DNA from: Selenomonas sp. ND2010
GTDB taxonomy: Bacteria; Bacillota; Negativicutes; Selenomonadales; Selenomonadaceae
Direction: 5' to 3'
Length of the DNA stretch: 64,000 bases
Assembly (NCBI RefSeq): GCF_000702005.1
Contig: NZ_KL370847.1
Coordinates: 93,215 to 157,214 of the forward strand
In this document: piece after piece, positions 34,997-42,757 of the stretch
How the letters are laid out: every line of letters begins with the position of its first letter
Position numbering within the stretch: position 1 is the stretch's first letter
Notes under the pieces: model-generated
The model's database searches: none
Told to the model about the DNA's origin: nothing
What the model saw: only the letters and a program-made list of their open reading frames with translations
Position numbers and translations under genes: made by a program

Positions 34997-35626
34997 ATGG
35001 TCCTGCAGGAGCAAGTAAGAGTGATATATGGAGAGGATACGCCGCTGTTTGCACAGGCAATTGCGGAACGGTTGTCCTTGGATGTCAACACGGTGGTTCA
35101 GGCGCTGAAGCGATGGAAGAATCAGGGAATCGTTGAAAAATGGGGGCACGGCGTATATTACTTTCCCAAGGAGTCTCGTTTTTTTGGGAAAAAGAAGTTA
35201 AGTTCTGAGAAGGTAATCCAGAGTAAATATCTAGGGGATGAGGCGGAGCCTAATGGCTATTATTCTGATTTGGCGTTAGCAAATCTGGCGGGAATAACAA
35301 CGCAGATGGCAGCGGTGAAAACCATAGTTACCAACGCTACTTCGAGTAAAAAACGTAAAATCAATGTGGGCGAAAGAACTGTGTACTTGAAGGCACCACG
35401 GGTGAGAATTACGAAGGACAATATCAAGGCAATGGAGTTGCTTGATTTATTAACGGTTGTAAATCGGTATTCTGAATATGATTGGGAAGATACCAAGAGG
35501 ATGATTCAGGATTTTGTACGAAAAAATAATATTAGGGCGACTCAAGTGCAGAGTATTATTAAGGAATATCCTAAGGAAGCGATTGAGAACATTGTTTTAA
35601 TGGAGGCTTATAGTGCTTTTACATAA
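34997..35626 (+). CDS. AbiEi-type antitoxin (type IV toxin-antitoxin)
   Basis: The 209-residue protein opens with a winged-helix domain (LFAQAIAERLSLDVNTVVQA, VEKWGHGVYYFP) of the DUF6088/AbiEi type, followed by a helical part. AbiEi antitoxins both repress their own operon and counter the AbiEii toxin without binding it. It overlaps the downstream toxin gene by 14 bases, the usual coupling. SD AGGTGG lies nine bases before ATG 34997. The pair was probably carried into the glycan locus together with the isomerase genes that follow; that is inference from position. Confidence 0.85.
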   Translation: MVLQEQVRVIYGEDTPLFAQAIAERLSLDVNTVVQALKRWKNQGIVEKWGHGVYYFPKESRFFGKKKLSSEKVIQSKYLGDEAEPNGYYSDLALANLAGITTQMAAVKTIVTNATSSKKRKINVGERTVYLKAPRVRITKDNIKAMELLDLLTVVNRYSEYDWEDTKRMIQDFVRKNNIRATQVQSIIKEYPKEAIENIVLMEAYSAFT

Positions 35627-36530
35627 GGATAAAGAAGCCTTTGAGGATATCTTGGCGCAAACAGATGATGAGCATCAAAAGAGAATTGATGTCGGTATGC
35701 TGGAAAAAGATTATTATGTGACGATGATGCTTAGAAAGCTTTCAGAATCAGCGATAGGTTTTATCTTTAAGGGAGGCACTTCGCTGTCTAAGTGTTATAA
35801 GGTGATTGATAGATTTTCGGAAGATATCGATTTGACTGTATCACAGCATCTTACTCAGGGACAGCGTCGTGAAATGGCGGATACGATTATGGCTGTTGGT
35901 GAGACTATAGGGCTCAAGCTACAGAATAAAGAGCAGATTCAAAGAAGGCGAAATTTTAATCGTTACGTTTTCGAGTACGAATCTGTGTTTGCTACGTCGA
36001 CGGTGCGACCGCAGATTATTGTAGAGACGTTTATAACTATATTAGCGTTTCCTGTGATACAAGGAAAAATCGATTCATTTGTAGGTGAAACTTTAGCGAA
36101 ATATGATGAGGATGCGGTTAGGGAATTTGAATTAGAGCCGTTCACGATGTTGGTGATGGACATAAGAAGAACCTTTGTGGATAAGGTTTTTGCTTTGTGT
36201 GATTATTATCTGGCTGGGCAGTCGGAAAGATATTCCCGTCATATTTATGATATCTACCAAATTCTAGAGCATATTTCACTGGCTGACATAGATAGACAGT
36301 TGGTGGAGGAAGTTCGCAACGAAAGACTTAAGGATAGCCGCTGTGTTTCTGTGCAAGAGGAACATAATCCAACAAAGATTTTAGCGGAGATAGTAAGTAC
36401 AAGTTATTTTAAAACTGATTATGAGAAAATAACGGAAATGTTGTTATTTACACGAATACCTTATGAACAAGCGATAACGGCGATAGAGAAGATCGTTGAA
36501 AGTGGGATATTCACATCTAGAGGAGTATAG
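35613..36530 (+). CDS. AbiEii-type nucleotidyltransferase toxin (type IV toxin-antitoxin)
   Basis: This 305-residue protein has the AbiEii motifs: FKGGTSLS at residues 52-59 and DRFSEDIDL at 66-74, which give the nucleotidyltransferase GS and DxD groups. Members modify RNA, and those studied use GTP or CTP on tRNA, stopping growth. The start is GTG 35613 with GGAGG six bases upstream, overlapping the antitoxin gene. Size fits the family. Together with the antitoxin it forms a complete module; it could defend against phage or stabilise the surrounding genes. A strong SD for the next gene begins within 20 bases of its end. Confidence 0.87.
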   Translation: MLLHKDKEAFEDILAQTDDEHQKRIDVGMLEKDYYVTMMLRKLSESAIGFIFKGGTSLSKCYKVIDRFSEDIDLTVSQHLTQGQRREMADTIMAVGETIGLKLQNKEQIQRRRNFNRYVFEYESVFATSTVRPQIIVETFITILAFPVIQGKIDSFVGETLAKYDEDAVREFELEPFTMLVMDIRRTFVDKVFALCDYYLAGQSERYSRHIYDIYQILEHISLADIDRQLVEEVRNERLKDSRCVSVQEEHNPTKILAEIVSTSYFKTDYEKITEMLLFTRIPYEQAITAIEKIVESGIFTSRGV

Positions 36531-36552
36531 TAAGGGAGGGGAGGTGTAAGAT

Positions 36553-37800
36553 ATGAAGGTAATTGGTTCTCCCATGGGGATTGTTGAGTCTAGACGGCCG
36601 CGCGGTGGATTGGAAAAGCTTGGTCAGAGTGGCTTTGCTGAGACTGTGCTGGATTTTGGGCTGTTTGCGGGTGGTTTCGCTGTGAAAACGCGGCGGAGCG
36701 AGAGTGAGGCACACTGGCAGGAGTGGGCCAATCGATATGTTGAGGAGGCTAAGCGACAGGGAATGCCGCTTAGCCTGGCTTTTGCTCCGCATTTTCAGCC
36801 GGAGCAGACGATTGCCGATAGGGAAGAGCTGGAGAGAAGACTGGCGGAAATCTGCATCCAAAAGGCTGCGGAATATGGGATTGAGACTCTAGTGGTGTGC
36901 GGCTTGGCTGGTGGCAGTTATGCGGAGAATGCAGCGAAGAATCGTGAATACTTTCTGCGGCTGGGGCAAGTGGCGCAAGCGGTAAAGCTACGCTTGCTCG
37001 TGGTGAACAGCTACAGGGATATGAATGGTCATTTGGTGCGGGGCTTCTGTGGTGAGCCAGCGCAGGCGGTGGCATTTGTCGATGAAATCAATGCGGCGTT
37101 AGGGGCAGAGGTGTTGGGCTTTTGTCTTGATGCGGGGGTGTGTAACCTCATAGGAATCAATATGTATGATTTCGTGACTGCTTTGGGGGCACGCTTGCAG
37201 GCGGTTATCCTGCGGGAAAACGATGGCGTTCATGACGATTCGCTGCTGCCGTTTTCGTCGGCGCATGGCGGCGGTTCGCGCATGGATTGGCTGAATCTTA
37301 TCCGCGGATTGCGGGCAGTACATTTTTCTGGCGTTGCGGTACTGGATTTCCGGACGACGCTTACGGCTTTGTCAGGGTTGTTGCGTCCTGCGATGCTATC
37401 CTTTGCGCATAAGGTGGCAGAGTATCTGACCTGGCAGGTGCAGATGGAGGAATGTTTGCGGCGTTATTCCAGTCGGGTATTGTTTGGTGCGGGGAATATG
37501 TGCCGGGCTTATATGAAATGCTATGGCGAGGAATTTCCACCGCTTTATACTTGTGACAATAATCCGCAGGTCTGGGGGAAAGAGTTCTGTGGGCTTTTGG
37601 TGCATGCGCCGGAGGATTTACGGAGTTTGCCGGAGGATTGTGCGATATTTATCTGCAATATATATTATGAAGAAATCGAGCGACAGCTGCGGGATATGGG
37701 ACTGAAGAATCCCATTGAGCGGTTTAATGATGAGTTCATGCCGTCGTTTCATTTTGAGCGGCTAGAGTCGGATGCGTGGAAAGAGCAGGTGAAGGGATGA
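36553..37800 (+). CDS. Sugar isomerase/epimerase-like TIM barrel with C-terminal Rossmann-like domain
   Basis: Residues 1-300 look like the xylose-isomerase-like / AP-endonuclease-2 TIM barrel: LSLAFAPHFQPEQTI, GLAGGSYAENAAKN, VNSYRDMNGHLV, GFCLDAGVCNLIGI and VILRENDGVHDD. The metal ligands of the family are partly changed relative to the next gene, which has GFCFDTGHANL and VLHIHDND at the same places, so this copy may be catalytically altered. Residues about 305-400 are the recurring Rossmann-like domain (VLFGAGNMCRAYMKCYG, CDNNPQVWGKEFCG). Start ATG 36553 has GGGAGGGGAGG upstream. It overlaps the next gene by four bases (ATGA). Confidence 0.8.
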   Translation: MKVIGSPMGIVESRRPRGGLEKLGQSGFAETVLDFGLFAGGFAVKTRRSESEAHWQEWANRYVEEAKRQGMPLSLAFAPHFQPEQTIADREELERRLAEICIQKAAEYGIETLVVCGLAGGSYAENAAKNREYFLRLGQVAQAVKLRLLVVNSYRDMNGHLVRGFCGEPAQAVAFVDEINAALGAEVLGFCLDAGVCNLIGINMYDFVTALGARLQAVILRENDGVHDDSLLPFSSAHGGGSRMDWLNLIRGLRAVHFSGVAVLDFRTTLTALSGLLRPAMLSFAHKVAEYLTWQVQMEECLRRYSSRVLFGAGNMCRAYMKCYGEEFPPLYTCDNNPQVWGKEFCGLLVHAPEDLRSLPEDCAIFICNIYYEEIERQLRDMGLKNPIERFNDEFMPSFHFERLESDAWKEQVKG

Positions 37801-38741
37801 CGGTACGGGGAATTGGTGTACAGACGAAAGAGGCAATCGATGATGCCTGTCCGGGGATTGGTTTTCAGCTTTTGCGGGAGGCTGGGTTTTCGCATGTGGA
37901 TTTCAGTTTGAATGGTTATATGCGGAATACGGATATCTATAAAATGAAGAATAGCCATTTCTTTGACAAGTCAATGGCGGAGCTCGAGGCGTTTTTCCAG
38001 CCGCATAAGCAGGCGGCTGCGAAGATAGGCATCACGATTGGGCAGATGCATATGCCCTATCCTGCCTATGTGCCGCAGGGGAATAACGAGCTCAACCGTT
38101 ATCTATGGGAGGAAATGGCGCCCAAGAGTATGCAGCTTTGCAAGTTCTTTGACTGTCCGTATATCGTAATCCATGGGTTCAAGCTTACGTATTTCCTTGG
38201 TGCTGAGGAGGCCGAGTGGGCGGAGACGGAGCGGTTCATTCATTATCTGGCACCGATGGCCAAGGAGATGGGAATAACGGTCTGTATCGAGAATCTTTAT
38301 GACAACTTGAATGGCCATATCGTTGAGGGACCGTGCTGTAATGTGGATAAGGCTGTCGAGCGGATTGACCGCATCAATGAGCAGTATGGTGCTGAGGTGC
38401 TGGGCTTCTGTTTTGATACGGGTCATGCGAACCTGGTAGGCCTTGATTTCGAGTATTTTCTTACGCGGCTTGGTAATCGGCTGAAGGTGCTGCATATCCA
38501 TGATAACGATGGGCGGCTGGATCTGCATCAGATCCCCTTTACGTTCACGCGGACGCGGGAAAATGCATCGTCCACGGATTGGGAAGGTTTTATCCGTGGC
38601 TTGCAGAATATTGAGTATCAAGGTGTATTGAGTTTTGAAACGGCACCGGTGTTGACGGCATTTCCGGATGCGATGAAAGAGGATGCCTTGAAGTTTATTC
38701 ATAAGATTGGACAGTATTTTGCTACACGAATTTCTGTTTAA
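37797..38741 (+). CDS. Sugar phosphate isomerase/epimerase-like TIM barrel protein
   Basis: From ATG 37797 the protein has 314 residues of the xylose-isomerase-like TIM barrel type. Metal and substrate residues look intact: GITIGQMHMPYPAYV, ITVCIENLYDNLNGHIV, GFCFDTGHANLVGLDFEYFL, KVLHIHDNDGRLDLHQIPFT and VLSFETAP at the end. Such enzymes interconvert ketoses and aldoses or epimerise ketoses. It is translationally coupled to a related, less conserved barrel upstream, so they probably form a pair. A role in supplying the sugar or alditol for the CDP-linked pathway is inference. The toxin-antitoxin promoter region follows. Confidence 0.85.
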   Translation: MTVRGIGVQTKEAIDDACPGIGFQLLREAGFSHVDFSLNGYMRNTDIYKMKNSHFFDKSMAELEAFFQPHKQAAAKIGITIGQMHMPYPAYVPQGNNELNRYLWEEMAPKSMQLCKFFDCPYIVIHGFKLTYFLGAEEAEWAETERFIHYLAPMAKEMGITVCIENLYDNLNGHIVEGPCCNVDKAVERIDRINEQYGAEVLGFCFDTGHANLVGLDFEYFLTRLGNRLKVLHIHDNDGRLDLHQIPFTFTRTRENASSTDWEGFIRGLQNIEYQGVLSFETAPVLTAFPDAMKEDALKFIHKIGQYFATRISV

Positions 38742-38766
38742 CTCATTTAGAGTATTTGAAGATATC

Positions 38767-38795
38767 TTGATTTCCTCCACTAACTATCATATAAT
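38767..38795 (+). promoter_or_regulatory. Promoter of the second AbiE operon
   Basis: TTGATT at 38767-38772 and TATAAT at 38790-38795 are 17 bases apart. Transcription should start near 38802, giving a leader of under 20 bases. No terminator is visible between the toxin and the glycosyltransferase genes that follow, so this promoter could also serve the run up to 46.8 kb. Confidence 0.7.
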
Positions 38796-38813
38796 TATAG
38801 TTAGTGGAGGAAA
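38771..38813. promoter_or_regulatory. Perfect 17-bp inverted repeat over the promoter, probable AbiEi operator
   Basis: Arms at 38771-38787 (TTTCCTCCACTAACTAT) and 38797-38813 are exact complements around a 9-base centre that contains the TATAAT box. The left arm lies upstream of the predicted start, so the repeat is better read as a protein-binding operator on DNA than as an RNA hairpin. AbiEi antitoxins are known to repress their own promoters through inverted repeats. The right arm also contains the SD of the antitoxin gene. Confidence 0.7.
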
Positions 38814-38818
38814 GTGAT

Positions 38819-39403
38819 ATGATTAGAACGACATATGATTTATTAGATTCTTTTTCTGGTTATGCCAATCCTGATATGAAAATCAAGCGAATGGTTCAGG
38901 AGGGGAATCTTTTTCGTTTGCGAAGAGGATTATATGTAACAACCACTAAAATTTCCTCATATCTAGTAGCAGGTGTTATATATGGGCCGTCGTATATCTC
39001 GTTTGAAACTGCGCTTTCAAGATATGGTTTGATTCCGGAGCGTGTTTACGCTTGTACCTCAGCTACTTTTCGGAAGAATCGTTCCAAGATATATAAAAAT
39101 GATTTGGGCGTTTTTACATATCGTGATATTCCTGCGGCTGCTTTTCCGCTTGGGGTTAAGTGTGAGAGGGAGAATGATATGTTTTATGCAATTGCATCGC
39201 CAGAAAAGGCATTATGCGATATGCTGTATGTTCAGAAACCCGTATATAGTCAAAAGGCATTGAGGGAATTGTTGTTTGCTGATTTGCGTATTGATGAGGA
39301 AGCTTTTGCGCAGCTAAATCGACAAGAGCTACAGCAGCTGGTGCCACGCTATAGACGGCGCACTTTGAATTTGCTAGGGGAATTATTGGACAAGGGGCGG
39401 TGA
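38819..39403 (+). CDS. AbiEi-type antitoxin, second type IV module
   Basis: From ATG 38819 (SD GGAGG eight bases upstream) the protein has 194 residues. The winged helix is at the N-terminus (IKRMVQEGNLFRLRRGLYVT), followed by the AbiEi antitoxin part (SYISFETALSRYGLIPERVY, MFYAIASPEKALCDMLY). It is a different subtype from the antitoxin at 35 kb, with little common sequence beyond the fold. It should repress the operon by binding the inverted repeat just upstream and neutralise the following toxin. The toxin gene starts four bases after its stop. Confidence 0.88.
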   Translation: MIRTTYDLLDSFSGYANPDMKIKRMVQEGNLFRLRRGLYVTTTKISSYLVAGVIYGPSYISFETALSRYGLIPERVYACTSATFRKNRSKIYKNDLGVFTYRDIPAAAFPLGVKCERENDMFYAIASPEKALCDMLYVQKPVYSQKALRELLFADLRIDEEAFAQLNRQELQQLVPRYRRRTLNLLGELLDKGR

Positions 39404-39407
39404 GCTG

Positions 39408-40277
39408 GTGGATACGTTATTGAATGACTATATGAAGTTCTATAAACCACAGACGGCGGATGACTATAGGAATGCGCTGAAAGAGATTGTCCAGGAGATT
39501 GCGTTATATGGATTGAGCCACAGTGATTTTTTTCAAAAAGCGGCTTTTTATGGTGGGACGTCATTGCGGATCTTTTACGGGCTGGATCGTTTTTCTGAAG
39601 ATATGGATTTTTCCCTAGCTGAGCCGAATGCGGACTTTTCGTTGGAGAAATATTTTTCCTATGTGGAGGAAGCTTTGGCAAGTCATGGCCTGGAAATGTC
39701 GGTTTCTAAAAAGATCAAGGCCAATCAAACCGACGTTCAGTCGGCATTTATCAAGGGCGAAACCATAATCCAATTGATTACGATATGGGATAAAGAGGAG
39801 CGTGGATTTCCAGGGATTGCACCACATGAGGTAATAAAAATCAAGATGGAGATTGATACGAATCCTCCTGCGGGCGCTTCGTATGATATCAAGTACGGCC
39901 TGCGCCCTGTTCCTTACATGGTTCGATTGTATGATGAACCGTCGTTGTTTGCCGGTAAATTACATGCTGTGCTTTGTCGAAATTGGCGAAACAGGGTAAA
40001 AGGGCGAGACATTTATGACTTTGTCTGGTATATTACGAATAGGACAAAGGTCAATCTGTTCCATTTACAAAAGCGCCTGGAGCAGACTGGACACTGGAAT
40101 AAGGAAGATACTTTGACCATTCAGGATTTGAGGAATATGTTGGCTGAGAGATTTGATTCGATCGATTATGAACAGGCAAAGCAGGATGTGAGGAGTTTTA
40201 TCAAAACGGAAGAAAAATTGCAGCTTTGGGGAACAGATTTTTTTAGAGCTTTATCAAGCCAAGTAGAAGCGATATAG
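39408..40277 (+). CDS. AbiEii-type nucleotidyltransferase toxin, second type IV module
   Basis: The 289-residue protein has the AbiEii signatures FYGGTSLR (residues 47-54) and DRFSEDMDFSL (60-70), plus GKLHAVLCRNWRNRVKGRDI with the conserved Lys and Asp seen in this family. It starts at GTG 39408 behind GGTGAGCT and follows its antitoxin by four bases. The toxin should transfer nucleotides to RNA. It is the larger subtype, and is about as divergent from the toxin at 35.6 kb as their antitoxins are from each other, so the two modules arrived separately rather than by duplication. Confidence 0.88.
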   Translation: MDTLLNDYMKFYKPQTADDYRNALKEIVQEIALYGLSHSDFFQKAAFYGGTSLRIFYGLDRFSEDMDFSLAEPNADFSLEKYFSYVEEALASHGLEMSVSKKIKANQTDVQSAFIKGETIIQLITIWDKEERGFPGIAPHEVIKIKMEIDTNPPAGASYDIKYGLRPVPYMVRLYDEPSLFAGKLHAVLCRNWRNRVKGRDIYDFVWYITNRTKVNLFHLQKRLEQTGHWNKEDTLTIQDLRNMLAERFDSIDYEQAKQDVRSFIKTEEKLQLWGTDFFRALSSQVEAI

Positions 40278-40293
40278 TTAAGGTGGTTGGGAT

Positions 40294-41880
40294 ATGGAAA
40301 ATGGGCGTCAGCGGTTAATCGAGGCTTATCGGAATGCGTTCCGCTTATGGAAACAAAGGCGTTTGATTGAGGCGGAAAAGTTGCTGGATGAGTTTTGGCA
40401 GCAAAGTAGCATGAAATCTTTGCGTGGGATGCTGCTTATGGCGTATATCCTGCGCGACCAGCAGAAGTATGTGTCAGAAGTCAAGGTGCTGGAGGAGCTG
40501 CTGGAACGTTTTGCGGATTCAGGTGAGGCAAAACTTTTGGCTGATGCCTGGAGTATGTTGGGCTCGGTGTTGCGGCGGCTTGGGGAGAGCGAGCTTTCGG
40601 TAGAAGCGTTTAAAAAATCTGTGGAGCTTGAGCCGGATAAGGAGCAGAAGCTCGTGGAGTGCAGTAATGCGCTATTTTCGGCCAATGCCATCGATGGTGT
40701 TACTGCGGAATACATGCAGTCGCTATATGCGCTGTATCGTAAGTTGTTAGCAGATTTGGCGATAGAGCCGTATCCGGCGGCAGGCTGGCAGCATAAGAAG
40801 ATACGTGTGGGGTATTTGTCGGCTGATTTGCGGGATCATGCGGTGGCACAGTTTGTGCGGCCATTGTTTTGCCACTACGATGCGGCACGGTTTAGCGTTT
40901 ATGGGTACTCACTGGTGAGGCGGCCAGACGGAGTGACAAATGCCTTGCGGCAGGGCTGTGATGTCTGGCGGGATGTTTCGGATTGCTCGCTATCAGAGAT
41001 TGCGCAGCAGATACGTGCCGATGAAATCGATGTGTTGGTGGATTTGGCGGGGCATTCGGCTGAGAATGCTTTGCCGATTTTCGCTTTCCAGCCGGCGCCG
41101 GTGCAGATTTCTGGCATTGGCTATTTCAATAGCACGGGGATGCAGCAGATGCAGGGCTTTTTATCGGATGTTTATTGTTCTCCGGAGGAATCTTCGCCAT
41201 ACTTTACCGAAAAACTTTTGCGACTGCCACATAGCCATTTCTGCTATCAGCCTTTTAGCAGATTCCCTGCAGTGGGAAGTCTGCCATGCCTTAAAAACGG
41301 TTATGTGACCTTTGGCTGCTTCAATAATTTCGCCAAGGTCAATGATGGCATGCTATTGGTTTGGAAGGAAATCCTGCAGCGTGTGCCGGATTCGCGTTTG
41401 CTGCTTAAACACTCGCTTCTGGGGATTGAGGAGGGAATTTCCTATACACGGCAGCGTTTTGAGCGGCTCGGGATGCCGATGGAGCGCATCGAGTTTAGAG
41501 GATTATCGAAGGATTATCTCGAACAATATAATGATATGGATATCGCTTTGGATACCAGTCCGTATCCAGGCGGTCTTACGACTTGTGAGGCTCTGTATAT
41601 GGGCGTACCAGTGGTGACGCTCAAGGGCAATCGCCATGGGGCAAGATTCGGCTATAGTTTCCTAGCAAACTTGGGCTTGCAGGAACTGGTGGCTGAGGAT
41701 GCGGAAGGCTATGTGGACATTGCCGTGAAGATTGCAGGCGACTCGGAATTGCTCTCATTGCTGCGGGCAAATCTTCGTCGGATGATGCAGGCGTCGCCGC
41801 TTATGGATGGCGATGTGTATATGCGGGCACTGGAAGCCTTGTATTGGCGGCTTCATGAAAAAAGGTGTTATGAGGCATAA
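40294..41880 (+). CDS. OGT/SPINDLY-like glycosyltransferase (GT41)
   Basis: Residues 1-150 are helical TPR-like repeats (LSVEAFKKSVELEPDKEQK). From residue 168 a GT41 domain follows: KIRVGYLSADLRDHAVAQFV, DVLVDLAGHSAENALPI, PAPVQISGIGYFNSTGM, GYVTFGCFNNFAKVND and DIALDTSPYPGGLTTCEAL. GT41 enzymes put GlcNAc, or fucose in SPINDLY, on serine or threonine of proteins in the cytosol; bacterial ones modify flagellins and adhesins. It is therefore a good candidate to start a protein-linked glycan. It lies 16 bases after the AbiEii gene with no promoter in between. A second, similar enzyme is encoded at 46.9-48.7 kb. Confidence 0.87.
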   Translation: MENGRQRLIEAYRNAFRLWKQRRLIEAEKLLDEFWQQSSMKSLRGMLLMAYILRDQQKYVSEVKVLEELLERFADSGEAKLLADAWSMLGSVLRRLGESELSVEAFKKSVELEPDKEQKLVECSNALFSANAIDGVTAEYMQSLYALYRKLLADLAIEPYPAAGWQHKKIRVGYLSADLRDHAVAQFVRPLFCHYDAARFSVYGYSLVRRPDGVTNALRQGCDVWRDVSDCSLSEIAQQIRADEIDVLVDLAGHSAENALPIFAFQPAPVQISGIGYFNSTGMQQMQGFLSDVYCSPEESSPYFTEKLLRLPHSHFCYQPFSRFPAVGSLPCLKNGYVTFGCFNNFAKVNDGMLLVWKEILQRVPDSRLLLKHSLLGIEEGISYTRQRFERLGMPMERIEFRGLSKDYLEQYNDMDIALDTSPYPGGLTTCEALYMGVPVVTLKGNRHGARFGYSFLANLGLQELVAEDAEGYVDIAVKIAGDSELLSLLRANLRRMMQASPLMDGDVYMRALEALYWRLHEKRCYEA

Positions 41881-41891
41881 GGAGGCAGCTT

Positions 41892-42731
41892 ATGAACATT
41901 CATTTTTCGGGAAACAGATATGTCAGCGTATCGGGCGTTGAAGGGGGATTTATATCGGTTCCTGTTGAAATCGATTTAGATGCATCGGTAGATTTCTATC
42001 GATTGCTTTGGCAAGAGCTGCCGATAGTGAATCCGCTGGGAAAGTCGTTCTGCCGTATCGGCCGGGAATATGATGGCGGTTATTTGATGTTGGATGATTT
42101 TCACGGGAAAGTTGCCTATTCCTTTGGAATCAATACGGATGTTTCCTGGGATGAAGATATAGCTAATCGTGGCTATGATGTTTATATGTATGACCACACA
42201 ATTAACGCCTTGCCGTATGAGCGGAAGGAATTCCATTGGTTCAAGAAAGGGCTGGCCGATAAGGCGGGGGATGAGTCGCCGCTGCACTTCCTGGATTGGT
42301 TCCTATGGAAAAACCAACATATGCAGGAGGAGCATATGTTATTGAAGATGGATGTGGAGGGCGCAGAATGGGGCGGCTTGGAGCAAGTAAATCCTTTGCT
42401 ATTGACTCAGTTCGACCAAATTGTGTTAGAGATACATGATTTGATCAAAGCGCATACCGACCAAAAGCGGGCGCAGATCTTAAGCGTGTTGCACAAACTG
42501 AACCAGACCCATTATCTGGTGCATGTGCATGGGAACAATTGCGGTTTTGCACTCACGGTGGCAGGACAGGTGATACCAGATACTTTGGAGCTTACGCTGG
42601 TGAATAAGCAGCTGTATTCGGTGGATATGGAGGCGGCAGTGATCCTTCCACGTGAATTGGATCAGGCGAATGATCCAGCTCGGCCGGATTATGTACTAGG
42701 AGAACAGAGAAGAATCGGTCTGAAATCATAG
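41892..42731 (+). CDS. Methyltransferase-like protein (Methyltransf_22 / FkbM-related)
   Basis: The 279-residue protein has CRIGREYDGGYLMLDDF and VAYSFGINTDVSWDEDIA near residues 48-90, MYDHTI and LLKMDVEGAEWGGLEQV near 150; these match the Methyltransf_22/METTL24-like group, which is related to FkbM. The KMDVEGAE block is the usual SAM-fold acid loop. It would methylate a sugar or glycan-bound group. It follows the GT41 gene by 11 bases behind AAGGAGG and is clearly part of the same operon. The last 60 residues are not typical and have no family I recognise. Confidence 0.75.
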   Translation: MNIHFSGNRYVSVSGVEGGFISVPVEIDLDASVDFYRLLWQELPIVNPLGKSFCRIGREYDGGYLMLDDFHGKVAYSFGINTDVSWDEDIANRGYDVYMYDHTINALPYERKEFHWFKKGLADKAGDESPLHFLDWFLWKNQHMQEEHMLLKMDVEGAEWGGLEQVNPLLLTQFDQIVLEIHDLIKAHTDQKRAQILSVLHKLNQTHYLVHVHGNNCGFALTVAGQVIPDTLELTLVNKQLYSVDMEAAVILPRELDQANDPARPDYVLGEQRRIGLKS

Positions 42732-42757
42732 GATAGATAAGGAGTCGGGAGTAGAAC

